Assembly: GCA_049509915.1 (NCBI GenBank)
Contig: JBEKZL010000066.1
Coordinates: forward strand, 1-36,467
Length of the DNA stretch: 36,467 nucleotides
Source: JBEKYD01 sp049509915
Lineage (GTDB): Bacteria; Acidobacteriota; Terriglobia; Bryobacterales; Bryobacteraceae
Direction: 5' to 3'
Numbering within the stretch: position 1 is the first letter of the stretch; each line of letters opens with the position of its first letter. The position numbers and the translations under genes were made by a program. The notes beneath the pieces were generated by a model. That model had not been told where the DNA came from, did no database searches, and saw only the letters and a program-made list of their open reading frames with translations. Of this stretch, positions 1 through 8,052 are shown in pieces.

Positions 1-43
1 CACGTTTAACACTTAGGTTCGCCAACTCCAGCCAATTTAGGCG

Positions 44-49
44 TATAGT
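44..49 (+). promoter_or_regulatory. possible -10 box upstream of the M48 peptidase
   Basis: TATAGT matches the sigma-70 -10 consensus at five of six positions and sits 24 bases before the ATG of the M48 peptidase. I see no convincing -35 hexamer at 16-19 bases upstream, so this is a weak call made on position and the AT-rich setting. Confidence 0.3.
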
Positions 50-72
50 GTATCTAGCGGGAGATTCCGATC

Positions 73-1095
73 ATGAGACGTGGATTCGCATCGCTGCTCG
101 CAATCGTTACCGCTCTGAGCCTCTCGGCTCCGGGCGCGTTGGCCGACGATAAAAAGAAAGACCCCGATGCGATCGGCGAGCGCGACGTTTCCGGCGGTGT
201 CAACTTCTATTCGCTCGAGCATGAAATCGCCTTGGGCAAACAGTTGGCGCAGGAAGTGGAACGCCAGGCCAAAATCATTGACGACCCCACCATTGCCGAA
301 TACGTCAACCGCGTCGGCCAGAACATCGTGCGCAATTCCGACGCCAAGGTGCCCTTCACGATCAAAGTTCTGGATACAGAGGAAGTCAACGCGTTTGCTT
401 TGCCGGGCGGTTTCTTTTTCGTGAACTCCGGTTTGATTTTGAAAGCCGACACGGAGGCCGAGCTCGCCGGCGTGATGGCCCACGAAATCGCTCACGTAGC
501 CTGCCGTCACGGTACGCGCAACGCCACCAAGGCTGACATGATGCAGATCGGAGCGATCGCCGGGTCGATTTTCCTGGGCGGTTGGACGGGATACGCGATA
601 CGGCAGGGCATGGGTTTGGCAATCCCGATGGGCTACCTGGCGTTCACCCGCGGCGCCGAAAAAGAGGCCGACTACTTCGGCTTGCAGTATTTGTACAAGT
701 CCGGCTACGATCCGACCGCGTTTGTGGACTTTTTCGAAAAGCTGCAGACGATGCAAAAGAAGAAGCCCGGCGCGGTTTCCAAAGTGTTTGCGACCCACCC
801 TATGGACGAGGACCGGATTAAGTCCGCGCAGAACGAGATCCAGACGATTCTCAAGCCGCAACCGGAATACGTGGTCAACACGTCCGAATTTAATGACGTC
901 AGGGACCGCTTGGCCATGATGCACAACCGCCGCAAACCGGATTCGAAAGAAGATCCGAACCGGCCGCGCCTGCGCCGTAACACCAACGGCCCGGTCGATC
1001 CCGGCGGCGGCACCACAACTACCGACGATGGCGACGACCGTCCCACGCTGAAACGCCGCGACGGCGGCGGTGGCAACGGTAACGGCAATCAATAG
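73..1095 (+). CDS. M48 family zinc metalloprotease, exported
   Basis: This is a 340-residue secreted or periplasmic zinc endopeptidase of family M48, the group that includes BepA/YfgC-type outer-membrane quality-control proteases. Residues 1-24 form a signal peptide with a charged start, a hydrophobic core and an Ala-Leu-Ala end. The zinc motif HEIAH is at 137-141. The downstream glutamate of the E-x-x-A-D motif is near 196, and a conserved His-Pro near 242 follows. The tail from about residue 285 is charged and then rich in Gly and Asn, so it is probably disordered. I see no TPR domain such as BepA has, so it is closer to the short, loipin-like M48 form. It stands alone: the next gene is about 490 bases away. 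The family call is secure; the substrate is unknown. Confidence 0.93.
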   Translation: MRRGFASLLAIVTALSLSAPGALADDKKKDPDAIGERDVSGGVNFYSLEHEIALGKQLAQEVERQAKIIDDPTIAEYVNRVGQNIVRNSDAKVPFTIKVLDTEEVNAFALPGGFFFVNSGLILKADTEAELAGVMAHEIAHVACRHGTRNATKADMMQIGAIAGSIFLGGWTGYAIRQGMGLAIPMGYLAFTRGAEKEADYFGLQYLYKSGYDPTAFVDFFEKLQTMQKKKPGAVSKVFATHPMDEDRIKSAQNEIQTILKPQPEYVVNTSEFNDVRDRLAMMHNRRKPDSKEDPNRPRLRRNTNGPVDPGGGTTTTDDGDDRPTLKRRDGGGGNGNGNQ

Positions 1096-1111
1096 TAACA
1101 ACTAGGTCCGG

Positions 1112-1134
1112 GGTGGGCGGATGCCAGCGTCCGC
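1112..1134 (+). repeat. intergenic repeat unit, GC-rich hairpin (copy 1)
   Basis: The unit begins GGTGGGCGG and folds on itself: GCGGATGC pairs with GCGTCCGC across a two-base loop with one G-T wobble. The same opening nine bases followed by a similar hairpin recur at 1389-1410 in the same gap. This suggests a small dispersed intergenic repeat family rather than a gene control site. Confidence 0.5.
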
Positions 1135-1388
1135 ACACGCATACCCCCATTTATCCGGCCGATGGATGACCCCGTCGGGTCGCTGCCCGGCCGGCGCGAA
1201 CGCGGCGGACAGAACCTACGCGGCCCAACGGCCCGCCGTCACACCCTGTGTACAGCTGCGCGGCATTGCCAGAAACCGTGGTAAATCAAATCGCGGAGTC
1301 GAAGGCCTATTCCACGAGGTCTGTGTGAAGCAGGCATTCTTGCCTAATACCGCATACTTTTCTGGTCACCAAGTACCAGGGTCGGTTT

Positions 1389-1495
1389 GGTGGGCGGACG
1401 CCCTCGTCCGGGCGCGACCCCCCGGTCGCGCATCGCTGGCGGCAAGGGGTTGATTACTTGGGGCGAAGAGCGGGTCGAGCGGGACCCGCCCCACC
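1389..1495 (+). repeat. composite REP-like hairpin cluster in a 490-base gap
   Basis: The gap from 1096 to 1588 holds no gene I can support. This part of it has three consecutive hairpins: CGGACG/CGTCCG (1395-1410), GCGCGACC/GGTCGCGC with a four-base loop (1412-1431), and GCGGGTC/GACCCGC (1470-1489). The whole element is bounded by GGTGGGCGG on the left and CCGCCCCACC on the right, which are near-perfect inverted ends. None of the stems is followed by a T tract, so they are not intrinsic terminators. The layout resembles a REP or BIME-type mobile intergenic repeat. Between the two repeat copies (1135-1388) I see nothing further. Confidence 0.6.
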
Positions 1496-1588
1496 ATTCC
1501 TACAGCATTACGCCTTCGCTCAGGGGCTAAACTAATTCCGCAGACCGGTCAAAGCCCTCCACTTGGAGGATAATGTTAATCGCCACTT

Positions 1589-2446
1589 ATGATATCGCTG
1601 CCACCCATTTCCCGAAGGTCGTTCGTCGCCGCCAGCGCGATGGCGCCCCTGGCCTTCGCCGCCGCTCGCGCCAAGAAGATTCCGGTGGGCTTAGAACTCT
1701 ATTCCGTCCGTGCCGAACTAGCCAAAGACCTGCCGGCCACGGTCACCGCGGTCGCCAAAATGGGCTACCAGGTAGTGGAGTTCTTCGCGCCCTACTATCA
1801 GTGGACCGAAGATTACGCCAAACAGGTTCGAAAGTTGATGGACGGCCTGGGCATCCGCTGCAATTCCACTCATAACAGTCCGGCGTCGTTTTCCGCCGCA
1901 GGTATGCAAAAGGCCATCGATCTGAATAAGATCCTCGGCGCCAAATTCATCGTCATGGCCAGCGCCGGCCGGGTGGAGGGAATCGATGGCTGGAAGAACC
2001 TCGCCGATACGCTCGCTCAGGCTTCGGAGAAGTTCCAGTCAGTGGGCTTGCGCGCCGGCTATCACAATCACCAGGCTGAATTTCAAGTGGTGGGAGGCAA
2101 GCGGCCCATCGAAGTCCTGGCGGCCAATACGCCCAAAGAACTCATGTTGCAGTTCGATGTGGGAACCGCGGTCGAGGTGGGATACGATCCGGTTGCCTGG
2201 ATAAAATCCAATCCCGGACGGATCAACAGCGTTCATTGCAAGGATTGGGCTCCGGGAACGCCGGAGGACAACAAGAGCTACCGGGTGCTGTTCGGCGAGG
2301 GCGTTTGCCCTTGGGCGAAGATATTCGCCGCCGCCGAAAGCGTCGGTGGAGTGGAGTATTATCTGATCGAGCAGGAAGGCAGCCGGTACCCGGAGCTTGA
2401 AACGGCGCAACGCTCGCTGGATAACTGGAAGAAGTTGCGGGCCTGA
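1589..2446 (+). CDS. sugar phosphate isomerase/epimerase-like TIM-barrel protein, Tat-exported
   Basis: This is a 285-residue protein of the xylose-isomerase-like TIM barrel (AP endonuclease 2) family. The N-terminus has a twin-arginine signal (S-R-R-S-F at 8-12, then an Ala-rich hydrophobic stretch to about 28), so it is probably exported folded, perhaps with its metal bound. Expected metal-site residues are visible: E64 region, H-N-H near 159-161 with E164, D190, H216 and E261. Members act as ketose isomerases, epimerases or inosose-type dehydratases; the substrate here cannot be read from sequence. ATG 1589 is the first in-frame start after a stop at 1577. A GGAGG lies about 19 bases upstream, further than usual. 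A 1573 ATG in another frame sits too close to that GGAGG and gives no family match. Confidence 0.87.
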   Translation: MISLPPISRRSFVAASAMAPLAFAAARAKKIPVGLELYSVRAELAKDLPATVTAVAKMGYQVVEFFAPYYQWTEDYAKQVRKLMDGLGIRCNSTHNSPASFSAAGMQKAIDLNKILGAKFIVMASAGRVEGIDGWKNLADTLAQASEKFQSVGLRAGYHNHQAEFQVVGGKRPIEVLAANTPKELMLQFDVGTAVEVGYDPVAWIKSNPGRINSVHCKDWAPGTPEDNKSYRVLFGEGVCPWAKIFAAAESVGGVEYYLIEQEGSRYPELETAQRSLDNWKKLRA

Positions 2447-2492
2447 CCCGGCTTCTCTCGCGGAGTCAGACCGAAAAGGTGAGGCGAGGTTT

Positions 2493-3992
2493 ATGGCAAT
2501 CGGATCGAACCGCCAGGTCGCGGTGCTGGCGCTGGTAGCGGGGCTGGCCATGCCGGTGGCAATCGGTGCTCAGCCGGGGATTTTTGAAGCCAGCGGCGAC
2601 GTCGGCACCGTGCTGCACAAGGGCTCGGTAGATTATGACGCGGCCGAGGCGAGTTACAAGATTACCGCCGGCGGCGAGAACGTCTGGGGCACTTCGGACG
2701 CTTTCTACTTCGTGTGGAAGAGAGTGTCGGGCGACGTGTCGATCAGCGCCGATATCTCCTTCGCGAATACGAGCGGCGAGGCGCACAAGAAAGCCATGCT
2801 CATGATTCGCCAGAGCCTGGATGCGGATTCGGCGTATGCCGACGTCGCCGCACATGCCGTCGGGTTGACCTCGCTGCAATCGCGCGACGAGAAGGGAGGC
2901 GCCACCCACGAAGTGCAAGCCAACGTTACGGCCATCCCAAAACACCTCGCGATTTCTAAACGCGGCGCGTATTTCTACCTGTCTCTGGCCGGCGATGGCG
3001 AGACACTGCATTTCGCCGGGCCCGCCATGAAAGTGGCTTTGCAGGCACCATTCTATGTGGGCATCGGAGTAAGTGCGCACAATAAGGATGCTATCGAAAC
3101 CGCGATTTTCTCGAACTTGGTGGTGACGCCGCTAGGGCCCGCCACCGGAAAGGGGACTCTCTACAGCACCATGGAGACCATCCCCGTGGCATCCACCGAC
3201 CGGCGGGTCGTCTTCACCGCCGCTGAGCGTTTCGAAGCACCCAATTGGCTCAAGGACAACACGCTGCTCTATAACAGCGGCGGGCACTTACTAAGAGTCC
3301 CGGTGGATGGCGGCAAACCGGTAACTATCGATACGGGCGCGATCAACCGAATCAATAACGACCATGTGGTCTCTCCCGATGGCACCATGATCGGCCTCAG
3401 CGACTCATCCGCGTCCCCGCGGCAGTCGCTCATTTACCTGGTGCCCATCACAGGGGGAACGCCGAAGAAAATGACCGGCCAGGCGCCTTCCTACCTGCAC
3501 GGCTGGTCGCCCGACGGCAAAACGCTGGCCTTTTGCGGCGCGCGCAACGGTAATTTCGACGTCTATACGGTTCCCGCGGCCGGCGGCGAAGAGACGCGCC
3601 TGACCACGGCTGAGGGGCTGGACGACGGTCCGGAATATTCGCCCGACGGCCAGTATATCTACTTCAACTCGGTGCGCTCCGGGAGCATGCAGATCTGGCG
3701 CATGAAGGCCGATGGCAGCGAGCCGGAGCAGTTGACCGACGACGAGTACAATAACTGGTTCCCGCACGTTTCGCCGGACGGACAGCGCATTGCGTTCATC
3801 AGCTTCGATAAGACAGTCCCCGCCGGCCAGCATCCGCCCGACAAAGAAGTGGTATTGCGTATAATGACGCTCAACAACAAGCGGATCACCGTGCTGACGA
3901 AGCTGTTCGGCGGTCAGGGCACCATCAACGTGAACTCCTGGGCGCCCGATAGCCGGAAGCTGGCGTTTGTGAGCTATCAATATGTACAATAA
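2493..3992 (+). CDS. secreted PD40/TolB-like beta-propeller protein
   Basis: This is a 499-residue exported protein. Residues 1-26 form a signal peptide ending near Ala-Ile-Gly-Ala-Gln. The first half (about 30-215) looks like a concanavalin-like beta-sandwich of the DUF1349 type. The second half carries repeated PD40 blades, seen as W-S-P-D-G-K, Y-S-P-D-G-Q, V-S-P-D-G-Q and W-A-P-D-S motifs, each followed by a strand such as I-A-F-I. Such propellers are usually protein- or glycan-binding, as in TolB. I start it at ATG 2493, which has an AGGTGAGG/GCGAGG purine run just upstream and gives a clean signal peptide. An earlier in-frame start at 2397 would overlap the previous gene. Its TAA overlaps the ATG of the PQQ dehydrogenase by one base, so the two are translationally coupled and probably work together. 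Confidence 0.82.
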   Translation: MAIGSNRQVAVLALVAGLAMPVAIGAQPGIFEASGDVGTVLHKGSVDYDAAEASYKITAGGENVWGTSDAFYFVWKRVSGDVSISADISFANTSGEAHKKAMLMIRQSLDADSAYADVAAHAVGLTSLQSRDEKGGATHEVQANVTAIPKHLAISKRGAYFYLSLAGDGETLHFAGPAMKVALQAPFYVGIGVSAHNKDAIETAIFSNLVVTPLGPATGKGTLYSTMETIPVASTDRRVVFTAAERFEAPNWLKDNTLLYNSGGHLLRVPVDGGKPVTIDTGAINRINNDHVVSPDGTMIGLSDSSASPRQSLIYLVPITGGTPKKMTGQAPSYLHGWSPDGKTLAFCGARNGNFDVYTVPAAGGEETRLTTAEGLDDGPEYSPDGQYIYFNSVRSGSMQIWRMKADGSEPEQLTDDEYNNWFPHVSPDGQRIAFISFDKTVPAGQHPPDKEVVLRIMTLNNKRITVLTKLFGGQGTINVNSWAPDSRKLAFVSYQYVQ

Positions 3993-5980
3993 TGGCCATG
4001 CGTTTCGGGATGCTGGTTTTCTTGGGATGGATTGCCGCGGGCGGGTTGGCAGCACAAGCGGCGCCGCAAGCTCCCCTGCCGGCGAACGACCCCGGACGTA
4101 AGTCATTTGAAACCCGCTGCGGCCCGTGCCATGGGGGCGACGGCAACGGGGGAGACATGGGCCCGCCCATCACCGGGCGGCTGGTCTCGCGCGACGATTC
4201 GCAGTTGGCCGTGCTCATCCACACCGGCATACCAGCCAGCGGTATGCCGGGCAACAAGGTGGAGGGCCCGCAACTGGCCGCGCTGGTCCGCTTCCTGCGT
4301 TCGATTCAGTCCCGCCGCGGCGAGCGTGCGCTGGTGCGCATGGCGGTGGAGACCACTGAAGGCAAGAAGCTTGACGGCTTGGCTCTCAACGAGGGCTTTG
4401 ACGATCTGCAACTGCGCACTGGCGACAATCGCATTCACCTGCTGCGCCGCGCCGGCGACCGTTTCCGCGAAGTCACCTCCGAATCGGATTGGCCGGAGTA
4501 CAATGGCGATCCGCGCGGCAATCGCTACACCAACTTGTTGGGGATCACGAAGAGCAATGTGGCCAGGCTGGCGCCGCGCTGGGTTTTCTCCCTGCCCAAT
4601 GCCAATCGGCTGGAAGTGACGCCGGTGGTGGTGGAAGGCCTGATGTACGTGACCAACGTGAACGAATGCTACGCCCTCGATGCCGGCACCGGCCGTTTGG
4701 TGTGGCGTTTCAACCGGCCGCGCTCGCCCCACACGCTTCGCGATGCCGGCGCGAACCGCGGTGTGGCCGTGGCTGGCGACAAGGTCTTCATGGAAACCGC
4801 CGACGCCCACGTGATCGCGATCAATCGCTTCACCGGCCGCCAGGTGTGGGATTCCCAAATCGCCGATACAGCCCAGAATTACTTTGCCACTTCCGCGCCG
4901 CTGACGGCGGGAGACCTGGTGATAACGGGCGTGGGCGGCGGCGAGCACGGCGCCAACGGCTTGGTGGTGGCCTTCGACCAGGCTACCGGCAAAGAAACTT
5001 GGCGCTTCCACGTGATCCCCAGGCGCGGGGAGCCGGGCTCGGAGACCTGGAAGGGCAAGGAACTCGACCATGGAGGCGGCCCTACCTGGTTCACCGGCAG
5101 CTACGACCCCGAGCTCGACACCGTCTACTGGCCCACTGGCAATCCAAGCGAGGAGTACAACGGCGACGCGCGGCCCGGCGACAATCTCTACTCCGATTGC
5201 ATTCTGGCGCTCGACCGCAAGACCGGCAAACTCAAATGGTATTACCAGTTCACTCCGCACGATCTATGGGATTGGGACTCCACAGAAACCTCCGTCCTGG
5301 TGGATGCACCCTGGCAGGGGCAACCGCGCAAGCTGATGCTGCATGCCGACCGGAACGGTTTCTATTACGTCTTCGACCGCAGCGACGGCAAGCTGCTGCT
5401 GGCCAAACAATTTCTGAAAAATGTCACTTGGGCCAGCGGCATCGCACCCGACGGCCGTCCCGTAAAGCTACCGAACCAGGTGCCGACCGAGAGCGGTACG
5501 CGCGTGTGCCCTTCGCAGGATGGCGCCACTAACTGGTATTCGCCCTCGTTCAATCCGCTGACCGGGATGTATTACTTCCAGACCAACGAAAAATGCAGCA
5601 TATATACCAAGCGCGACCAGCCGGAATGGGAAGCCGGTAAGTCGTACCTGGGCGGCTCCGAGCGCGGCGCGCCCGATCCGAAGCCGCAGCGCATCCTGAA
5701 GGCCATCGATTTCGAGACCGGCGAAACCAGGTGGGAAATCTCTCAGCCCGGTCCGGACCAATCTTGGGGCGGTACGCTTTCCACCGCGACCGGCCTCGTG
5801 ATCTTCGGTGCGGAAACCGGCGAGTTAGTGGCCGCGGATGCCGTGACGGGCGAGGTGCTGTGGAGATTTCAGGCCAACACCGGCTGGAAGGCGTCCCCCA
5901 TGACGTATTCGTTCGATGGCAAGCAATATATCGCCGTGGCTGCCGGAGGCGGCATCATCGCCCTGGCGGTCACCGAATAG
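3992..5980 (+). CDS. cytochrome c-PQQ-dependent dehydrogenase fusion
   Basis: This is a 662-residue periplasmic quinoprotein. After a signal peptide (1-24) comes a single-heme cytochrome c domain with CGPCH at 43-47 and a likely axial Met at 85. A linker of about 50 residues follows, then an eight-bladed PQQ propeller from about 165. Tryptophan-docking repeats of the form A-x-D-x-x-T-G-x-x-x-W recur at about 228, 277, 328, 407, 570 and 625. The motif T-P-H-D-L-W-D-W-D (421-429) holds the likely catalytic Asp427, with a second Asp at +2. The vicinal Cys-Cys pair of methanol and ethanol dehydrogenases is absent; only Cys226 lies there. Electrons from an alcohol, aldose or polyol would pass from PQQ to the fused heme. 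The substrate is not determinable. It is coupled to the PD40 gene by a TAATG overlap. Confidence 0.9.
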   Translation: MAMRFGMLVFLGWIAAGGLAAQAAPQAPLPANDPGRKSFETRCGPCHGGDGNGGDMGPPITGRLVSRDDSQLAVLIHTGIPASGMPGNKVEGPQLAALVRFLRSIQSRRGERALVRMAVETTEGKKLDGLALNEGFDDLQLRTGDNRIHLLRRAGDRFREVTSESDWPEYNGDPRGNRYTNLLGITKSNVARLAPRWVFSLPNANRLEVTPVVVEGLMYVTNVNECYALDAGTGRLVWRFNRPRSPHTLRDAGANRGVAVAGDKVFMETADAHVIAINRFTGRQVWDSQIADTAQNYFATSAPLTAGDLVITGVGGGEHGANGLVVAFDQATGKETWRFHVIPRRGEPGSETWKGKELDHGGGPTWFTGSYDPELDTVYWPTGNPSEEYNGDARPGDNLYSDCILALDRKTGKLKWYYQFTPHDLWDWDSTETSVLVDAPWQGQPRKLMLHADRNGFYYVFDRSDGKLLLAKQFLKNVTWASGIAPDGRPVKLPNQVPTESGTRVCPSQDGATNWYSPSFNPLTGMYYFQTNEKCSIYTKRDQPEWEAGKSYLGGSERGAPDPKPQRILKAIDFETGETRWEISQPGPDQSWGGTLSTATGLVIFGAETGELVAADAVTGEVLWRFQANTGWKASPMTYSFDGKQYIAVAAGGGIIALAVTE

Positions 5981-6030
5981 CAAGTCACCAGCCGGCGAAA
6001 TTCGAAACAGGATCCGAGGAAGCCCGTATC

Positions 6031-6582
6031 ATGGAGAGAATGACTCCCAAAGCGCCGGAAACGCATCGGCCCGAACCCTGGCTGCGCGGGCCCATTGCGG
6101 GGCTGAACCCCCTGCTCGCACCGTTGGTTTATTCCTTCCGCCAGGCGCGTGAGGACCTGGCGGAGCATACCCGCGCGCTGTCGCCTTCCCAGCTCTACGC
6201 CACGCCTTACAGCTTCGGTTCGGTGGCCTTTCATCTGCGCCACATCGCCGGCAGCGTGGAGCGGCTCATGACCTACCTGAAGGGTGGAGATCTCAGCGCC
6301 GCGCAGATCGCCGCCATCTCCGCGGAAAAGGAAGCCCACGGCCCGGCGCTCGATGAATTGCTGGCGGCGCTGGACAGTGCGTTCTCAAACGCCGAAGCGG
6401 TGTTGCGCGGCATCGACCCAGGCACGTTGTCGGAGCCGCGCCGGGTCGGGCGTAAACAATTGCCCAGCACCGCGATCGGTCTTCTCACCCACATCGCCGA
6501 GCACACCCAACGGCACGTTGGCCAAGCCATCGCGGCCGCCAAGTTGGCCAGAGCTACCGGCGGGACAGACCACCTCCCGTAG
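6031..6582 (+). CDS. DinB-fold (YfiT/DinB) putative metal-dependent protein
   Basis: This is a 183-residue cytosolic four-helix-bundle protein of the DinB superfamily. The metal-binding histidines are visible: one in F-H-L-R-H-I near 70, and the C-terminal T-H-I-A-E-H-T-Q-R-H cluster near 155-164, in the expected order. The family includes DNA-damage-inducible proteins and thiol S-transferases such as mycothiol- or bacillithiol-dependent enzymes; nothing here picks one. I chose ATG 6031 because GAGGA lies about ten bases upstream. ATG 6040, three codons on, is possible. It follows the PQQ dehydrogenase by 50 bases on the same strand and may share its transcript, though no functional link is obvious. 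Confidence 0.8.
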   Translation: MERMTPKAPETHRPEPWLRGPIAGLNPLLAPLVYSFRQAREDLAEHTRALSPSQLYATPYSFGSVAFHLRHIAGSVERLMTYLKGGDLSAAQIAAISAEKEAHGPALDELLAALDSAFSNAEAVLRGIDPGTLSEPRRVGRKQLPSTAIGLLTHIAEHTQRHVGQAIAAAKLARATGGTDHLP

Positions 6583-6641
6583 TCGCCCGGCATTCCCCTT
6601 GGCCGCCCGAAAGACGCCAAAAAGCGATCATCGTCCCGTTC

Positions 6642-7415
6642 TTATTGGGAGGACCAGCGCCCGGGACGCGGCGCATCCACGACTCTGAAATCCGCGGGCA
6701 ATTGGAACATCGACGCGGGCGGTTCCGCGCGCACCAGGTTGCTCATGCGCGAGACCGTTTCGCCGCTGCGCGGGTCGTTGCGGCGGGTGAGAATCGCAGT
6801 ATCGAGGTCGGCGGAATACCAGGTTTCGGTCACCACCACGATGGGCAGTTCGTTGCCGATCCTGCCGGCCGGAATGGTGGTCGTGGTCCGGGTACCCCGC
6901 ACGGCAACGCCTTCCATGGTTCCGGCGCCCAGCGATTCCACTTTGTCGTCGCCATGGCGCGACAATCGGGGCGAGACGCCACGGCCGTAAGCCGGGTGCA
7001 TCCAGGCGGACCTGCTGGCGGTGTGGTCCTCCGGATTCAGCGCATAATTGACGCCGGCCACCGGATCGTTGATGAAGACCAGCCTCGGCAGGCGCGCGCG
7101 GCCGGTTAGTGCTCCCAGGCCGCTGAGCGATTGCTCGCGGCGGGTGCGGCCCTGGCCATCGCGATAGATCCGGGCAGTGGTGATCTGGTGCAGGCGATTG
7201 CCGTCCGCCAGCACTTGGGTGGTTTCGGTGATCAGATCGGCGGAATAGGGTGCGTTCTTGACAACCCGTGCCGGCACGCCCGCTTCGGCGCCGAGGACTC
7301 GGACGCCGCGCCCGCCCGGCGCGCCAGGAAATCCACCACCAGGCGCAGGGCCATTCTGGGCTGCCGCCAGAGCCGCGGCTCCTAGCAGGATCGTGATAGG
7401 CAACCAACTGCGCAT
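6642..7415 (-). CDS. secreted protein of unknown function, third gene of an ECF sigma operon
   Basis: This is a 257-residue protein I do not recognise by name. It has a signal peptide (1-19, ending Ala-Ala-Ala-Gln), then a Gly/Pro-rich linker and a body rich in beta strands. Motifs include S-A-D-L-I-T-E-T, R-I-Y-R-D-G-Q-G-R-T-R-R-E and T-E-T-W-Y-S-A-D-L. Secreted proteins with such strand patterns occur downstream of ECF sigma/anti-sigma pairs in Acidobacteriota, from my general knowledge. Its start has GAGGA six bases upstream. It lies 37 bases after the anti-sigma gene, so it is likely a regulon target or a partner of that signalling unit. It is convergent with the DinB-type gene, 59 bases away. 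Confidence 0.72.
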   Translation of the reverse strand: MRSWLPITILLGAAALAAAQNGPAPGGGFPGAPGGRGVRVLGAEAGVPARVVKNAPYSADLITETTQVLADGNRLHQITTARIYRDGQGRTRREQSLSGLGALTGRARLPRLVFINDPVAGVNYALNPEDHTASRSAWMHPAYGRGVSPRLSRHGDDKVESLGAGTMEGVAVRGTRTTTTIPAGRIGNELPIVVVTETWYSADLDTAILTRRNDPRSGETVSRMSNLVRAEPPASMFQLPADFRVVDAPRPGRWSSQ

Positions 7416-7452
7416 CGTGTTCCTCTAAATCGTGCCTGTCCCAAGTTCGCCC

Positions 7453-8040
7453 CTAATTTGCCAGCCGAATCGCCCGCGCCAATCCATCCGATCCCAACAT
7501 GACGTCAGCCTTCACCATTTCCGACGCCCGATCGTCGGCCAGCAGGATCCCGGCCGCCACTACCGCCGACCGCGGCACTTCCACGCTCACCACGTTGACG
7601 TCGCCGTCTGGCCCCAAAGCCTCGGCGTTGGGCAGCGGAATGAACCCGTTGGTCTCTTCGGAATCATCCACGTCGGCGGTCTGAATCACCGGCCCAGTTA
7701 CGGCTGGTACGACACGAAAATTCTGGCCGGGTATCCGCCACAATGCCGATGCCATCAGCACAAGACCCGCGGCCGCTGCCCAAAGCGCAGGCATGCGCCA
7801 GGTGGCGACCGGTTTGGACAGCATAACCGGCCGGCGCCGGAACTCCGCCATCAGGAACGCTTCTACCCGCGGCGGCGCCTCGCGTTTTCGCTCTTGAGCC
7901 GCCAGCGCACGGAGGTCTTCGGCCATCTTCCAACTGTTCGCGCACGCCGGGCATTCGCTCCAATGTGCGAGGCGCTCGCCGCTCAAGGGCCCGGGCTCCA
8001 CCGGGTCCGCCATGCTCTTCAAAAATTGACCGCAATTCAT
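7453..8040 (-). CDS. zinc-finger anti-sigma factor, membrane-anchored
   Basis: This is a 195-residue anti-sigma factor. The N-terminal cytoplasmic part has the ZAS-type zinc site H-x3-C-x2-C (His26, Cys30, Cys33), which normally holds the cognate ECF sigma inactive at the membrane. A single membrane segment runs from about 84 to 101. The C-terminal 90 residues are predicted outside the cytoplasm and would sense the signal. AGGTG lies seven bases before the ATG. It starts 12 bases after the sigma factor stop codon, the classic arrangement for co-made sigma and anti-sigma. The signal and the release mechanism are unknown. Confidence 0.87.
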   Translation of the reverse strand: MNCGQFLKSMADPVEPGPLSGERLAHWSECPACANSWKMAEDLRALAAQERKREAPPRVEAFLMAEFRRRPVMLSKPVATWRMPALWAAAAGLVLMASALWRIPGQNFRVVPAVTGPVIQTADVDDSEETNGFIPLPNAEALGPDGDVNVVSVEVPRSAVVAAGILLADDRASEMVKADVMLGSDGLARAIRLAN

Positions 8041-8052
8041 CGATGCACCTGG

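Noticed and set aside
37..1101. Long minus-strand open frame opposite the M48 peptidase
   Set aside because: It is a shadow of a gene with a clear HEIAH motif and signal peptide; the reverse product has no recognisable domain.
1121..1453. 110-codon open frame in the gap after the M48 gene
   Set aside because: It runs through the hairpin repeats, has no ribosome-binding site or family signature, and its composition reflects GC-rich repeats.
1573..1875. Alternative frame starting two bases after GGAGGA
   Set aside because: It lies inside the sugar-isomerase-like gene in another frame, with no domain. The spacing is also too short for initiation.
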